The notes beneath the pieces are model-generated. The model did not search any database. It was not told the DNA's origin and saw nothing but the letters and a program-made list of their open reading frames with translations. The translations under genes were made by a program, and so were the position numbers. Below, one piece after another: positions 49,842 to 59,884 of a stretch of DNA of 64,000 nt. The first letter of the stretch is position 1. The number at the start of each line of letters is the position of its first letter. Source of the DNA: Tenodera sinensis (lineage: Eukaryota; Arthropoda; Insecta; Mantodea; Mantidae); contig CM060967.1 in NCBI GenBank assembly GCA_030765045.1, positions 162,630,251 through 162,694,250 on the forward strand. The letters run 5' to 3'.

Positions 49842-50109
49842 TCGCGCGCAGTAGGCCTGTTTACAATTCAGTACCTCGCGCACAGTTAGGAAAAGCGACC
49901 ATTTCGCGCGCAGTCGGTACCTACCCGTTGCCGTCACTAACGAAGGTGTTTGCGCAGAAATCAAATATCCAAAGACGTCACAGTCACATGTTTTCTAGCC
50001 AATCAGGCATTGTTTGCTTCAGAGCGCGAGTGAGAGTATTTGTCTACAGTCTAACAGTGAAATTAAATAATTTCAAGCAATAAGTCCACTTCATTGTGTT
50101 ATAGTAAGT
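49842..50109 (+). promoter_or_regulatory. CpG-rich promoter-like region with repeated GC motif, CCAAT box and splice donor
   Basis: An unusually CpG-dense patch in AT-rich DNA. TCGCGCGCAGT or its near copy TCGCGCACAGT occurs three times, at 49842-49852, 49876-49886 and 49904-49914. A CRE-like GACGTCAC lies at 49974-49981 and GCCAATCAG (CCAAT box) at 49998-50006. A consensus splice donor GTAAGT starts at 50104. This order suggests the promoter and short non-coding first exon of a plus-strand host gene, but no coding exon was found downstream in the window. Direction and start site are inferred only. Confidence 0.45.
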
Positions 50110-50111
50110 TC

Positions 50112-51710
50112 GTTAAGAGTTCCTACGCTGCCAGAAGCAAGAAAGCGTTGCGTTATTTACACTCAGGCCAGAGAAGTGTTGTATAATGTGTACCAATACT
50201 TCCTGAGAAAGAGGGAAATAGTTACAACACAGCACTTCCCCTCTTACCCCTATCTGCGCGTTATATGTCATTTACCGCCGTCGTTCCTGACGGCTACTCT
50301 AATATACCATAAAACCTTCAAGAGAGGAAAAGATGAGTTATTTATATATTGGAAGCTTTATAAGCTTAATACATTATACATACATGAATGAAGGCTCGAA
50401 TGAAGGATGATATCTTTACATTTTTACATACTTCTACTTTCCTCATGAATGATGCTTTTGTGTATCAAATTTTACTGTGCAGTAATTGTTTTCGTTTACC
50501 CCCAATAAGAGTGGAAATATTTTGCAGACGAAGGACTTATTTTAAAACACCTTCTTACATCATAGAACATACCACTTCATTAGCAAAGTATGTATTTAAT
50601 TGATGAAAATTCTAACTCCACATTCATTTTAAAAACTATTTGACATCAATGATATTAAGATTATGAATATTTAGATTTCCAATTAAAAAGTTTAATAATT
50701 TAGAGTAAGTTATTCAAATTGTAGGCTTATAGAAGAATCCTGTTTCTGAAAATATTCTTGAACTGCTTGTTGTATATTATAGGCCACGGAATTAAAGTTT
50801 TAATAACCAAAACATAGACCCAGATGACACACTGAGTTGGCATACGCAAATACGTGCTGTCGGGCGATGAGTCAGTAACGAGAGGTGGACAAACGGCGCT
50901 GAATCGTGTGTCACTGTGTTCATTTCCTCGTTTAACAATAAAGGACATGCCGCCGCGTGCTTAATGTAAGCCTCCAAAATGTATTACTCATGCAGAAAGT
51001 GGTAGTGAATATTAAACATCACCAGGAAGCCAAAGCGCGGAGTATTAAAAACTTAGCGCAAGATATAACAGTCTTTTGATGCCACCAAGAAAGTCATTCG
51101 AGCACAAAAATGTATTTCAAATATTACCTGATTTATATGCCCTATTTAAGGTGAACCATATTAACTCTCAAAATCTGTAGTACTTCATCAACTATATTTT
51201 ATATGCAAAAGTTTAGACTTTTATTCTTTATTACTTTATAAAATATTGAATCTGTATATGGCTCCTAACTTTCGCACAATTCACATAACTATGCATTTAA
51301 TCTACTTCAATTTCCTATTTGAAACTAACGTTAATTTTGAATTCTTCTTTTTGGTTGGTGTGCCCTTTGTTTTAATGGTAACCCATAATTGTGGGAAGAT
51401 TATTAAACTAAAAAAAATACCTTTAAAAACCACTAAAACTAAGAAATTAAGAAATAAGACTTTCAACTTTGCAGAGTAATTATTGTTCTGATCCTCCATT
51501 GTTTAAATGCGGATTGAAAAACTTAAATAAGTCATGAGAGATAATTTCATGATGATCTTTTCAATCCAGTATATAGCCATAAAGTGAAAGGAAAATGAAA
51601 TTTCCACCAATAAATAGTATTTGTATGTCCACGTCAATTTATCTCCACAAATTTACCCTCTTGATATTGTCACCTAACAGACTTGATTTTATAAACATTT
51701 AAAATAGATC
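50112..51710. other. No gene recognised
   Basis: AT-rich. If the upstream patch is a promoter, this would be first-intron sequence. No acceptor-exon pair is convincing by eye. Confidence 0.4.
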
Positions 51711-51716
51711 GTCAGA

Positions 51717-51955
51717 GCTGCGCCGTGGCTGAGTGGTTATACCTCTCGCCTCTCACCAAGGCGGCGCAGGTTGGGTCCCAGGTGACCGCATGTGGGCTTT
51801 GTAATGGACCAAACGGCGTAGGGCGGTTTCTCCGGTTTCCCCATCTGATTCCAGAGGTGCTCCATCTTCATTCTGCGTATCCTCAGTGTCAACGCCTGCG
51901 GTGCCGCACGCAATAAAAGCGGGCAGTAAACGCTACCAAAAAAAAAGAAAAATAG
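51717..51955 (+). mobile_element. tRNA-derived SINE, family 4, with poly(A) tail
   Basis: Box A TGGCTGAGTGG at 51726-51736 and box B-like GGTTGGGTCCC at 51769-51779 have normal tRNA spacing. The GC-richer body runs to GCAATAAAAGCGGGCAGTAAACGC-like sequence (51909-51932) and an A-rich tail at 51939-51953. The head and tail are complete, so the copy may be full length. It has no relative elsewhere in the window. Confidence 0.8.
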
Positions 51956-51959
51956 ATTT

Positions 51960-52790
51960 TGATATTCTCTGAATAAGTTTGAACACATTAGGTACTGGAA
52001 CTTTAGTGTCAACATCAGTTTTGAATAAAATATTAACTGAAAGAGCTTAAAATGCCAATCTTAAAAATCTAGATCCGTCTTTTCAAATTTGTGTTAGTAT
52101 GACATTTTAAAAATAGTTCGCCCTCTGACTCAGGAACACCTGATGTGTGCCTAAAAACAAAAAGTATTCATTTCATAATTTGTTTAAAAATTGCATCACA
52201 ATGAAGTCTACTAAACAAAATGTAGTAGGCAAAGACGTTTTTGACGTATTTCTTGTTATCTTTTATTTTTTCTTTATTTATTCCTTGTGCTTCATTTGTA
52301 TATAACAAACTTAAATCATATCGTTTGAGGTTAACTCGCCTATGTTGAGAGTTTATATCTCTATAGATATGTTTACTTCGAAACATTCATTCATTCTCAT
52401 AACTATGTTTTGAAGCCTTGCTGAAAGGTTTAAATTCAGGAAATATTCTCTCGCACCAAGTGGGAGTCGTGATCAGGACTTCTGCTGTAATAAGCCAGTA
52501 GATTGACCAATAAACCACAAATGATACATAAATTGCAATTTGATTAAAAAAACTTTGTAAGTTTTTGCATTTTATTGAATATACTCATTTAAATAAAAGA
52601 ATTCGGATTAATAAATAGTGAATAAATTCCATAAAAGCAATCCCAATATTTTAAGTTTTTGGAATATGCATAGCTTCTCATCAAAACATTCGGTTTAACT
52701 TACGCAAACAGAACGTTGTACTACTGAACTAATATTGAAAAAAGAGAAAAATAGGTTAAGGATAGTTCTTTCACTATTTAAAAGCCTTAT
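51960..52790. other. No gene recognised
   Basis: AT-rich, with short ORFs only. Confidence 0.4.
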
Positions 52791-52792
52791 TT

Positions 52793-53165
52793 TTCCAGAT
52801 GGCCACTCGGTGTAAGTAGATAAACTTTCGTCAAAACAGTTGAAGTCCATGGTGCGATTTTAGCCATAGAGAGAGCAGTGGCATGTTCTACCTCTCAGCG
52901 AAAGCGCGAGATAAGAGACAGCTGAACTAGCGTGTGTAGTCCATTATAATAGACAATAACAGAATAAAGCTCTCACTTTACTTACAGGATCTTTATTTTC
53001 CGAGGAATAAGCTCACTCCTGTATATGATACTATAGTCTAACATTATGGATTACAGATTGTAAGGTGCAACCATGAGGGCACGCAATGTTTCACTGGCAT
53101 TTATTCGTTTCTTATTTATATTATTGTTGTATTTTATTATAATAATTTTTTTATTTTTGTTTGTA
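52793..53165 (+). repeat. Interspersed repeat family A, copy A5
   Basis: CCAGATGGCCACTCGG, GTAAGTAGATAAACTTTCGT, AGGAATAAGCTCACTCCTG and GCAATGTTTCACTGGCATTT follow the family A order. It ends in TTATTGTTGTATTTTATTAT, the same tail as A1, but without a long microsatellite. Confidence 0.75.
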
Positions 53166-53324
53166 ATTATTATTGTGGTTGTTATATTATTTATATTACT
53201 ACTCGCGGACCCGATAGACTTCCTGCTAAAACGTATATCTAAAAATTACACAATTGTACTAATAAACTAAAATATCACTGTGAAATTAGCAAAAATCAAA
53301 AGATCGCTAATACCTGCACTCAAC

Positions 53325-53910
53325 AACGAAATCTCGGTTAAAAACCAACAATGATATTTAAGTTTAATACTTTTAAAGGATGCGACACGAAGATTCTGAA
53401 CAAAATTCCCCCACCGTTAACTGCCCTTTACATGGACAATTTTTATTTTCTCAAAAATAGCTAACGATTTTTATTCAAATTTCGTATGTTTAAGATATTT
53501 TTACGGCAAATGAAATCTATATTTTCAGTTCTCTGACTATAGCCTAGTAGTGCTGTTTACTCTTGATGACTTTTGCATAATTGGTAAGCTATAAGAGATA
53601 GACCAAATCTTACTACAGCACAATTTTGTGTCTCGTTAAGACACACAATTTATCCCCAAATGCATTTTTGTGTGTGGAATGAGCCATTTCAGAGATATGC
53701 CTTGTTATTTGTGTGAGTGTTGCAATACTAAAACTTTTCTGGAATGGAAGGCTGTTATTCTCTTTTTCATCTCTTGGCCGTGTAAAGAGAACCAAATTCC
53801 AATGCTTGACTATACTCAAAGCATCCCTTGAACCTACAATAAAATCAACAATAAGATATTTTCTGCAAATGTTTATCTCAACTAACATGAAGAAGATGGA
53901 GGAATAGTTT
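53325..53910 (+). repeat. Family B copy lacking its 5' quarter
   Basis: From CTCGGTTAAAAACCAACAATG through CTGCCCTTTACATGGAC, GAGATAGACCAAATCTTACTA and GAGCCATTTCAGAGATATGCC to CAAATGTTTATCTCAACTAA, parallel to 15560-16160. Confidence 0.75.
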
Positions 53911-53914
53911 CATT

Positions 53915-54360
53915 GGTCTAAAGAGCATGTCGCAGATGGCTTAAGGCATTATATATAAGGCTATTAAATGGAAAATCTGACCCACTCGTTTACTTGTGAA
54001 ATAAATGATAGCGAAGTCTGCTGAGCATGTAAGAGTGTACTTCCCACAGCTATGCGTAACGCATGCAAATGAGCAGGAATTGTGAACCTTCTACTGACTC
54101 ATGTTGGGTATTAATCTTCACAACTGGCCCGATGAGCCACGACTGCGTGGTTTCTGCGAGTTACACGAAAACATTGTGGTTCATTTCACACTTAAACGTT
54201 TACAAACATTAAATGTCTGAGTAATTCGTTGGTGAAATCATGTTATACAGACAAAATACTCCTAACTGTAATAAATCAAGTATAACTTCGCTCCCATATA
54301 TCTCCTGTACTAGTTATTTCTGTTCCACAAACATTTAAGCACGTTAGCAGCTTGGTAAGT
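53915..54360. other. No gene recognised
   Basis: Short AT-rich interval between a family B copy and the LINE at 54372; nothing identified. Confidence 0.4.
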
Positions 54361-54371
54361 AATCCAAATGT

Positions 54372-55670
54372 TTTTTTTTTTTATTATTATTATTATTAAA
54401 GGAAACTCTTCTGTACAATTAGGTACAACATGGTTGAGCTAAGCTATACACAGAGCAACATGAATCGTGTAATTGGGGTGCCATCCAGCGATAGTCCCAA
54501 CAATATAACACAGAAATAGGGAAAACAGTTACAGAAAAAGCATTTGTATAGAACTAAATGTTCATTCGCAAATCAGAATGCCAACGGCGCTTCAGTCTTC
54601 GTCGTAGAGGTTCAGGAGGAAGATAAATATGGCGGAGCAGAGGATTGTCATGGCGCAGACAGGATTGATGCAGTCTTCTGTAGCAGATGCGGAGGATATA
54701 CATCACCTCCGGTAGACCTATATCAGCATGCAGCGTAGAGTTGCGCACGTACCAGGGAGCGCCTGTCATGAGGCGTTGAAAACGATTCTGCGTACGCTGG
54801 ATCCTCAGGATCTGCGATGGAGCTGCAGAACCCCAAATGGCACAGCTATACTGCCACATGGGTCGAATTAGGGAAGTATATACCAGGCGCTTGTACCGCA
54901 AAGGCAAGGGCGAGGAACCAGACACAAGATGATGGACTTCGCGGATACGGTGACGAATCCTCTGCACTAGACTACAGAGATGGGGACCCCATGTTAGCCG
55001 GCTGTCCAAGATAAGGCCAAGATATCTTATGGAAGTCACTGTGGGTATCTCCGTCCCATTCAGGTAAAGGGGATGATGGGTCACGTTCTTTTTGTAAGTG
55101 AACTTCACAACTCTGGACTTATGAGCGTTCATAGTCACCCTCCAACGTTGACACCAGGATTGAATTTGATTACAGAAGTCCTGAAGGTGGCTAGCAGTCA
55201 CAGCACAAGTGCCCACACTCAGGGCCGCCACGTCATCGGCAAAGTGAGCGATGGTGAGTTGAGGATGACGAGGAAAATCGGAGGTATATACTAGATATAA
55301 TAAAGGGCCTAGTACGCTTCCTTGCGGCACACCAGATGATATAGGAAGGGCCTTGGAGAAGGCATGGTCATATTTTACGGAAAAGGTGCGATTATGCAAA
55401 TAGGACTGTAGGAGGCGGAAATAGGTGTCCGAGAGATGCGGTTTGAGCTTGAATAACAAACCATTGTGCCAAACCTTATCAAAAGCTTTCTCCGTATCCA
55501 GAAACAATCCTAAGCACACAGATAGACGTTCATATGTATCAAGAATAGTGTCAACGACGCGGTGTAGCTGTTGAGAGCAGGAGTGAAGAGGGCGAAATCC
55601 AAACTGAGTATCAGGGATAATTGGTGCGAGCTCAGAGAAGAGGCGAGGTAGAAGGAGACGTTCGAAGAGA
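54372..55670 (-). mobile_element. 5'-truncated Jockey-clade LINE with 9-bp target-site duplication
   Basis: TCCAAATGT occurs at 54363-54371 and 55671-55679, flanking the element exactly. On the minus strand the element starts inside reverse transcriptase (5' truncation) and ends in (TAA)n followed by a run of A (plus strand T-run 54371-54382 and ATT units 54383-54398). The intact frame and clean duplication suggest a fairly young insertion. Confidence 0.9.
54554..55669 (-). CDS. Jockey-like LINE reverse transcriptase, uninterrupted but 5'-truncated
   Basis: 372 codons open from the truncation point to the stop, with no internal stop. Near residues 1-10, DLFERLLLPRL is RT motif 1. CLGLFLDTEKAFDKVWH (about 54-70) carries the first catalytic aspartate. 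SGVPQGSVLGPLL (about 114-126) is motif 4 and HFADD (about 144-148) holds the other two catalytic aspartates. IRYLGLILDSRLTW follows, and the C-terminus GAPWYVRNSTLHADIGLPEV is characteristic of the Jockey clade. There is no ATG at the start because the endonuclease half was never integrated. A full Jockey ORF2 is about 900 residues, so this is the last two-fifths. It has no promoter and probably no function. Confidence 0.9.
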   Translation of the reverse strand, partial: LFERLLLPRLFSELAPIIPDTQFGFRPLHSCSQQLHRVVDTILDTYERLSVCLGLFLDTEKAFDKVWHNGLLFKLKPHLSDTYFRLLQSYLHNRTFSVKYDHAFSKALPISSGVPQGSVLGPLLYLVYTSDFPRHPQLTIAHFADDVAALSVGTCAVTASHLQDFCNQIQSWCQRWRVTMNAHKSRVVKFTYKKNVTHHPLYLNGTEIPTVTSIRYLGLILDSRLTWGPHLCSLVQRIRHRIREVHHLVSGSSPLPLRYKRLVYTSLIRPMWQYSCAIWGSAAPSQILRIQRTQNRFQRLMTGAPWYVRNSTLHADIGLPEVMYILRICYRRLHQSCLRHDNPLLRHIYLPPEPLRRRLKRRWHSDLRMNI

Positions 55671-55794
55671 TCCAAATGTACAAGTAAAAATTATTATCGG
55701 TTTGAATTTTTAATACTTACATTTTCTCGAATAGCAAGTCGTTATTCGGTATTTTTATAAACAGAATGGAACTTTAAAACCATCACAGAGCGAC

Positions 55795-55905
55795 AAGCCA
55801 TTTCTGCAAATGTTTATGTCGACTAACAAGGTGGAAGAATAAGTGTTTGTAAGAGTAGTTTGTACAAGATTGAGTAGAGAGGGTCATCTAAGTGCACAGA
55901 AAAAT
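55795..55905 (+). repeat. Family B, 3' end
   Basis: CATTTCTGCAAATGTTTATG, CGACTAACAAGG-GGAAGAATAAG and GAGTAGAGAGGGTCA match the end of the copy at 16120-16215; the terminal inverted repeat is mutated. Confidence 0.6.
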
Positions 55906-55909
55906 TTTC

Positions 55910-56950
55910 TTCCAATAAAACTCTTTGAAGACAACTGAAGCATAACAAGTCAACAAACCTAATTAAGTGTACCAAGAAATTGTCAAGGTTATTCATTGTT
56001 CGTTGTGATAATCCATTTGGAATATCCGTACTAAACCGAATTAACAACTTAGTGCTTATTGCTAAAGTGAAAGAACAGTTATCAAATAGTGCATTGGATA
56101 TAAGGATGGTAAGTGAAAGTTTGGGGGAAAGTTCCAGAAGATGAGACGCAGTCGAGTTACATTCAATTTCCGAGGATTAGTAAAAACACTTAACACACGT
56201 GTATTGCATACAATTTTTGGAAGAAACATAACATTCATCTTTCTATGGTGTCTTGATGGTTGAACTTAATTGGCATATATTAACTGAAGCATCTTTCGTA
56301 TCTCTTTAGATCTTTCAGCCATGAGAGAAGTGCAGCCAATTTTCCAATTATCTTCGATATCAGAATCAACAGACTCGTTTAAGTTAGCCGCCATGATTAC
56401 TATGGGTAATTATTGATTTGAGCATGGCCTATTCTGTTTATTAAGATTCAGTGACTCCCTACATAATATCTTCGATCGTCATTAAAAGGAAAGTTGGACT
56501 GATTCCAGTGCTTTATTCTTTAAAATTATTACGTATGCAATATAAATAAATAGGTAAGAGGACAATTATCAACAAGTAGGTTTATTATACTTTATATCTG
56601 TGTTAATAAAAATATTGCTAAGTGTGTGAAAAGGCTAACAGTGCGTAATATAGGAGGGTAGGTTAGGTTGGTAATGTGAATACGGGATAATTCATTTACC
56701 TGCGATGTCAACATAACCTGAAAGGCCATAAAATCGTACTATCTCCCCAAGGCAGTATTAACCTAACAGTGATAACTATAAAGTTCCGAATAGTTATAGT
56801 ATTGCATAGCATAACTCGTCTTTAAGGCATTGTATTGAAATATTTGAAATCGCCTTGAAATTTTATCAGAATACTTGGTTCTACTTTCCAAGGTAAATGC
56901 AACTACTTTATTTAAAGCTGGATTCCTATTTGTGTGTGATTGAAAAATGT
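55910..56950. other. No gene recognised
   Basis: AT-rich sequence with no ORF of note. Confidence 0.45.
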
Positions 56951-56952
56951 AA

Positions 56953-57689
56953 TTTTTTTTTAAATTTATTTAGAGTCGCTTTAACAATTAAGTCATATCG
57001 CGACTATTCTATGTAATACAGCGGTATACAATAAATTTGATACAATTATTTAACCAAAAACATGAGAATATAATCAACAAATCAGTACAACAAAAATATC
57101 CTTCATATTATATTTTCGCATGCAAGCCCGTACCTTTGAGAAATGATAACACCCTTCTGCAGTTGGATGGCGTGTTCAGAGTGGTGGATAAGTCTCCAGT
57201 GATGTGATGAAGCTGTCGTTGTGTAGCGTATTGCTTACATTCTGTGAGGAGATGTTTTACTGTGTTGCAGACTTCACATTGTGGTGGCTAGCCTTTGCTG
57301 AGGAGGTATGAGTGGGTTAACCTTGTATGACCAATGCGGAGACGTGAGATAATCACCTGCTCTTTCCTGCTAAGAGAATAGACAGGGGAAGAATTGGTGT
57401 CTCCTTTCCTTACCATGTGTAGTTTTTCTGGAGGCGATTGATTCCAGGCCTGTTTCCATCTTGTTTTTATTAGTCTGGAGAAGTACTTTGTAATATCACG
57501 ATAAGGTACTGCTTGCTGTTCATGTGTGTCTGTTAACCGACTTGCTTCTTTAGCAGCTTTGTCCGCTTCTTCATTGCCCTTAATGCCGCAGTGTGAAGGG
57601 ACCCAAATGAAAGTAACTATTTTCTTTTTATTTAGAGCAATGGAATAAAGACTGTGGATATCTTGAAGCAGTTGGAGGTCAGTTGAATC
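56953..57689 (-). mobile_element. 5'-truncated LINE 3' fragment
   Basis: Minus-strand coding from about 57689 to a stop at 57108, then a 3' UTR with AATAAA (plus-strand TTTATT at 56966-56971) and a poly(A) end at 56953-56960. No clear target-site duplication was found, so the exact 5' limit is uncertain. Confidence 0.75.
57108..57689 (-). pseudogene. LINE RNase H domain and zinc-finger tail, one nonsense mutation
   Basis: 194 codons in one frame. They start with DSTDLQLLQDIHSLY (the DS of this RNase H motif holds a catalytic aspartate) and continue with FIWVPSHCGIKGNEEADKAA, which has the final histidine and aspartate. Then come RDITKYFSRLI, ISRLRIGHTRLTHSYLL and CEVCNTVKHLLTEC, the tail also seen at 4804-5382. 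A single in-frame TAG follows LLSKG, where relatives have a non-stop residue. No ATG opens it, which is why simple ORF calling misses it. Confidence 0.8.
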
Positions 57690-57699
57690 TCACCTAAGA

Positions 57700-58475
57700 G
57701 AAGACAGTTCTTACACATAGATTGGGTGATTTGTAACGCTACTCAAGCCAGCTCAAATTTGCATAACAAAAATTTGTTTGAGAAAGCAGCCGACCCTATC
57801 ATCCTTTTGTGCAGGGTAGCTCTTCACCCCAAAATTACGTTGTTAGCTTAAGTTGGTAACTCTGCTGCAGCAGCAGCAACTTGTTATTGTCAACATATGA
57901 CAAGCTCTGAAGGAGATATTCTCTGCTCCATTGCATGGTCCTAGAACCACACGACTTGCTAATTAAAGTCACGAGTGAGAGAGGCAAGTAAAGGCATTGA
58001 GAGTTTGTTGCTTGGGGCCAGTACTACATGCACAGGCACGTATGTATATCTACATTAGCTGCTACTTGTGCTATGGAGGAGGACCAGTGTACCATTGTTT
58101 CGGAAAACACTCCTTTATAAGCGGGACACACTGCTTTTACCTGGCGTAAACAGCAAAGCTGTAATGTGATGAACGAGAGACCACAGCGAGGAATTAATGA
58201 GGTCTAATCAAGAAGCTCCTTACGTCTGAAATTTGGTCGCCCGCGGGAATTAAATAACACCAGCATTATTTCGGAGTCCAACCACCATGCTCTCATCTTC
58301 ATCTTATTTCAAGACAAAGGCGAATAAAATCACACCGCCGAGGTTTTGGTTAGAAGTAACTCCAAAATAATGTAATATTTTTTTAGAATCGTTTTAAAGG
58401 GATGAGCATACTTACTAGTGTTATTTTAGGGAGAATATTTATTTATATCCTTCTTCAGTTTCTCACCCTGTCTTT
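57700..58475. other. No gene recognised
   Basis: A possible SINE scrap lies at 58230-58300 (GGTCGCCCGCGGGAATTAAA, like the family 2 head reversed). The rest is unassigned. Confidence 0.35.
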
Positions 58476-58690
58476 GGTATATAAATTTAGTATCTTTCAA
58501 GGATGCTATACGAACATTTGGAAGAAAATTCCTCCGCCCTAAACTACCCTTTACATGGCAAATTTTTGTAAAATTTTGATTTCCTCAAAAATGTCTAACG
58601 TTTTTGATTAAAATATCATATGTTTAAAACATTTATAAGGCAAATGAAATGCACATTTTGAATTTTCTGGCCCATTAGTCCTACTCTTGA

Positions 58691-59485
58691 GTGAGTGAGT
58701 GTGTTGGGTTTAAGGGCCCGTCGACAACTTGGTCATTAGGGCCCCGAGTCCAGAAGTAAAATTACATACCGTCAAGTGTTAAAACATCACCCATTAAAAA
58801 CTAAAAATCTGCGGTTAAAATAGATAAAAAACCTCTAAACAACTGTTAAAACGTTTCATTTAAAATGCTAAAAAAGGAACTTAAAATTGCTACAAAGTAA
58901 AAAACAATAAAACGTTAAAAAACCCAAAAATACGGCCATCTAAAAGGCTAAAATCTCTGAAATAAAATATCCTTACACTTGCTTCATAAAATCAATTCTG
59001 GAACAGAACCGCAGCACTGTATTTACAGATACTGGGTCGTTGCCTAAAACTGACGACAGTGTAAGGCCCAGGCCAACGGACTGGCGCTCACGAGCGTATC
59101 GCGGACAATCAAGAAGGACATGTGCGACGGAGATTGGAATGTTACACGTCGTACAGACAGGCTCCGGATCACCACGCAAAAGGTGTCCATGCGTGGCTCG
59201 GGTATGGCCTATCCTCAGGCGGGTTAAAACCTCTTCTTCCCGCCTGGAATTCCTGCAGCTGGTATGCCAGGGTTGTACCGTGTCCTTGATTGTCCGTAAT
59301 TGAGTGCCAGATAACGCTTCCCAAGATTCCTGCCAGAGAGCAAATAGATGGCGACGGAAATATTTCTGCACATCTATATAGGGGAGCGTACGGGTGGAAT
59401 ACTCCGGAAGGCGACATGCAGACTTTGCAGCCGCATCCGCCGCCTCGTTACCCGGAATACCCACATGGCCTGGGATCCACGTAAA
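58691..59485 (-). mobile_element. 5'-truncated LINE nested in family B, 11-bp target-site duplication
   Basis: CCTACTCTTGA at 58680-58690 and 59486-59496 flanks the insertion. On the minus strand it starts inside RNase H, has a 3' UTR of about 280 bp and ends in (ACTC)n rather than poly(A). Confidence 0.9.
58973..59485 (-). CDS. LINE RNase H end plus zinc-finger tail (partial, uninterrupted)
   Basis: 171 codons open from the truncation point. FTWIPGHVGIPGNEAADAAA supplies the last RNase H motif with histidine and aspartate. LTRLRIGHTRATHGHLL and CTTCNIPISVAHVLLDC form the cysteine/histidine tail. The frame appears to continue upstream only because flanking family B sequence happens to be open. 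Related to the copies at 4804 and 57108 but a different family, judged by sequence and tail. No start codon or promoter; not functional alone. Confidence 0.85.
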   Translation of the reverse strand, partial: FTWIPGHVGIPGNEAADAAAKSACRLPEYSTRTLPYIDVQKYFRRHLFALWQESWEALSGTQLRTIKDTVQPWHTSCRNSRREEEVLTRLRIGHTRATHGHLLRGDPEPVCTTCNIPISVAHVLLDCPRYARERQSVGLGLTLSSVLGNDPVSVNTVLRFCSRIDFMKQV

Positions 59486-59884
59486 CCTACTCTTGATGAT
59501 TTTTGTATAAGTGGTAAATTGTAAGAGATAGATCAAGTCTTACTATACAAACAATGTAGATCTCATTAAAACAGGAATTAGTGCCCAAATACGTTTTTAT
59601 AGAGTGAACCACTTCAGAGATATTCCTTGTCATTTGTATGAGTTTTGCAATGCTTAAACTTTTCTCAAATGTAAGGTTGTTATTCACTTTTTATCTATCG
59701 CTCAAAGCCTACTGTATTCCCATATCCCCCTTGCAGCTGCACGAAAATTAGCAATGAGATAATTACTGCAAATGTTTATGTCCACTAACATGAAGAAGAT
59801 AGAGGAATAAGAGCTTGTAAAATAGTTTGTGCAAAAATAGAGAAATTTATGCGAGTGTAACACATCACATTTTTAATGTAAATG

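Larger units (their letters stand above)
58480..59880 (+). repeat. Family B copy split by a LINE insertion
   Basis: Left half 58480-58690 (CTACCCTTTACATGGC, AATTTTCTGGCCCATTAG) and right half 59486-59880 (GATTTTTGTATAAGTGGTAA, ACCACTTCAGAGATATTCC, CAAATGTTTATGTCCACTAAC, AGTGTAACACATCAC) join to give the order seen at 15620-16230. The 11-bp duplication CCTACTCTTGA lies at the break. Confidence 0.8.
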
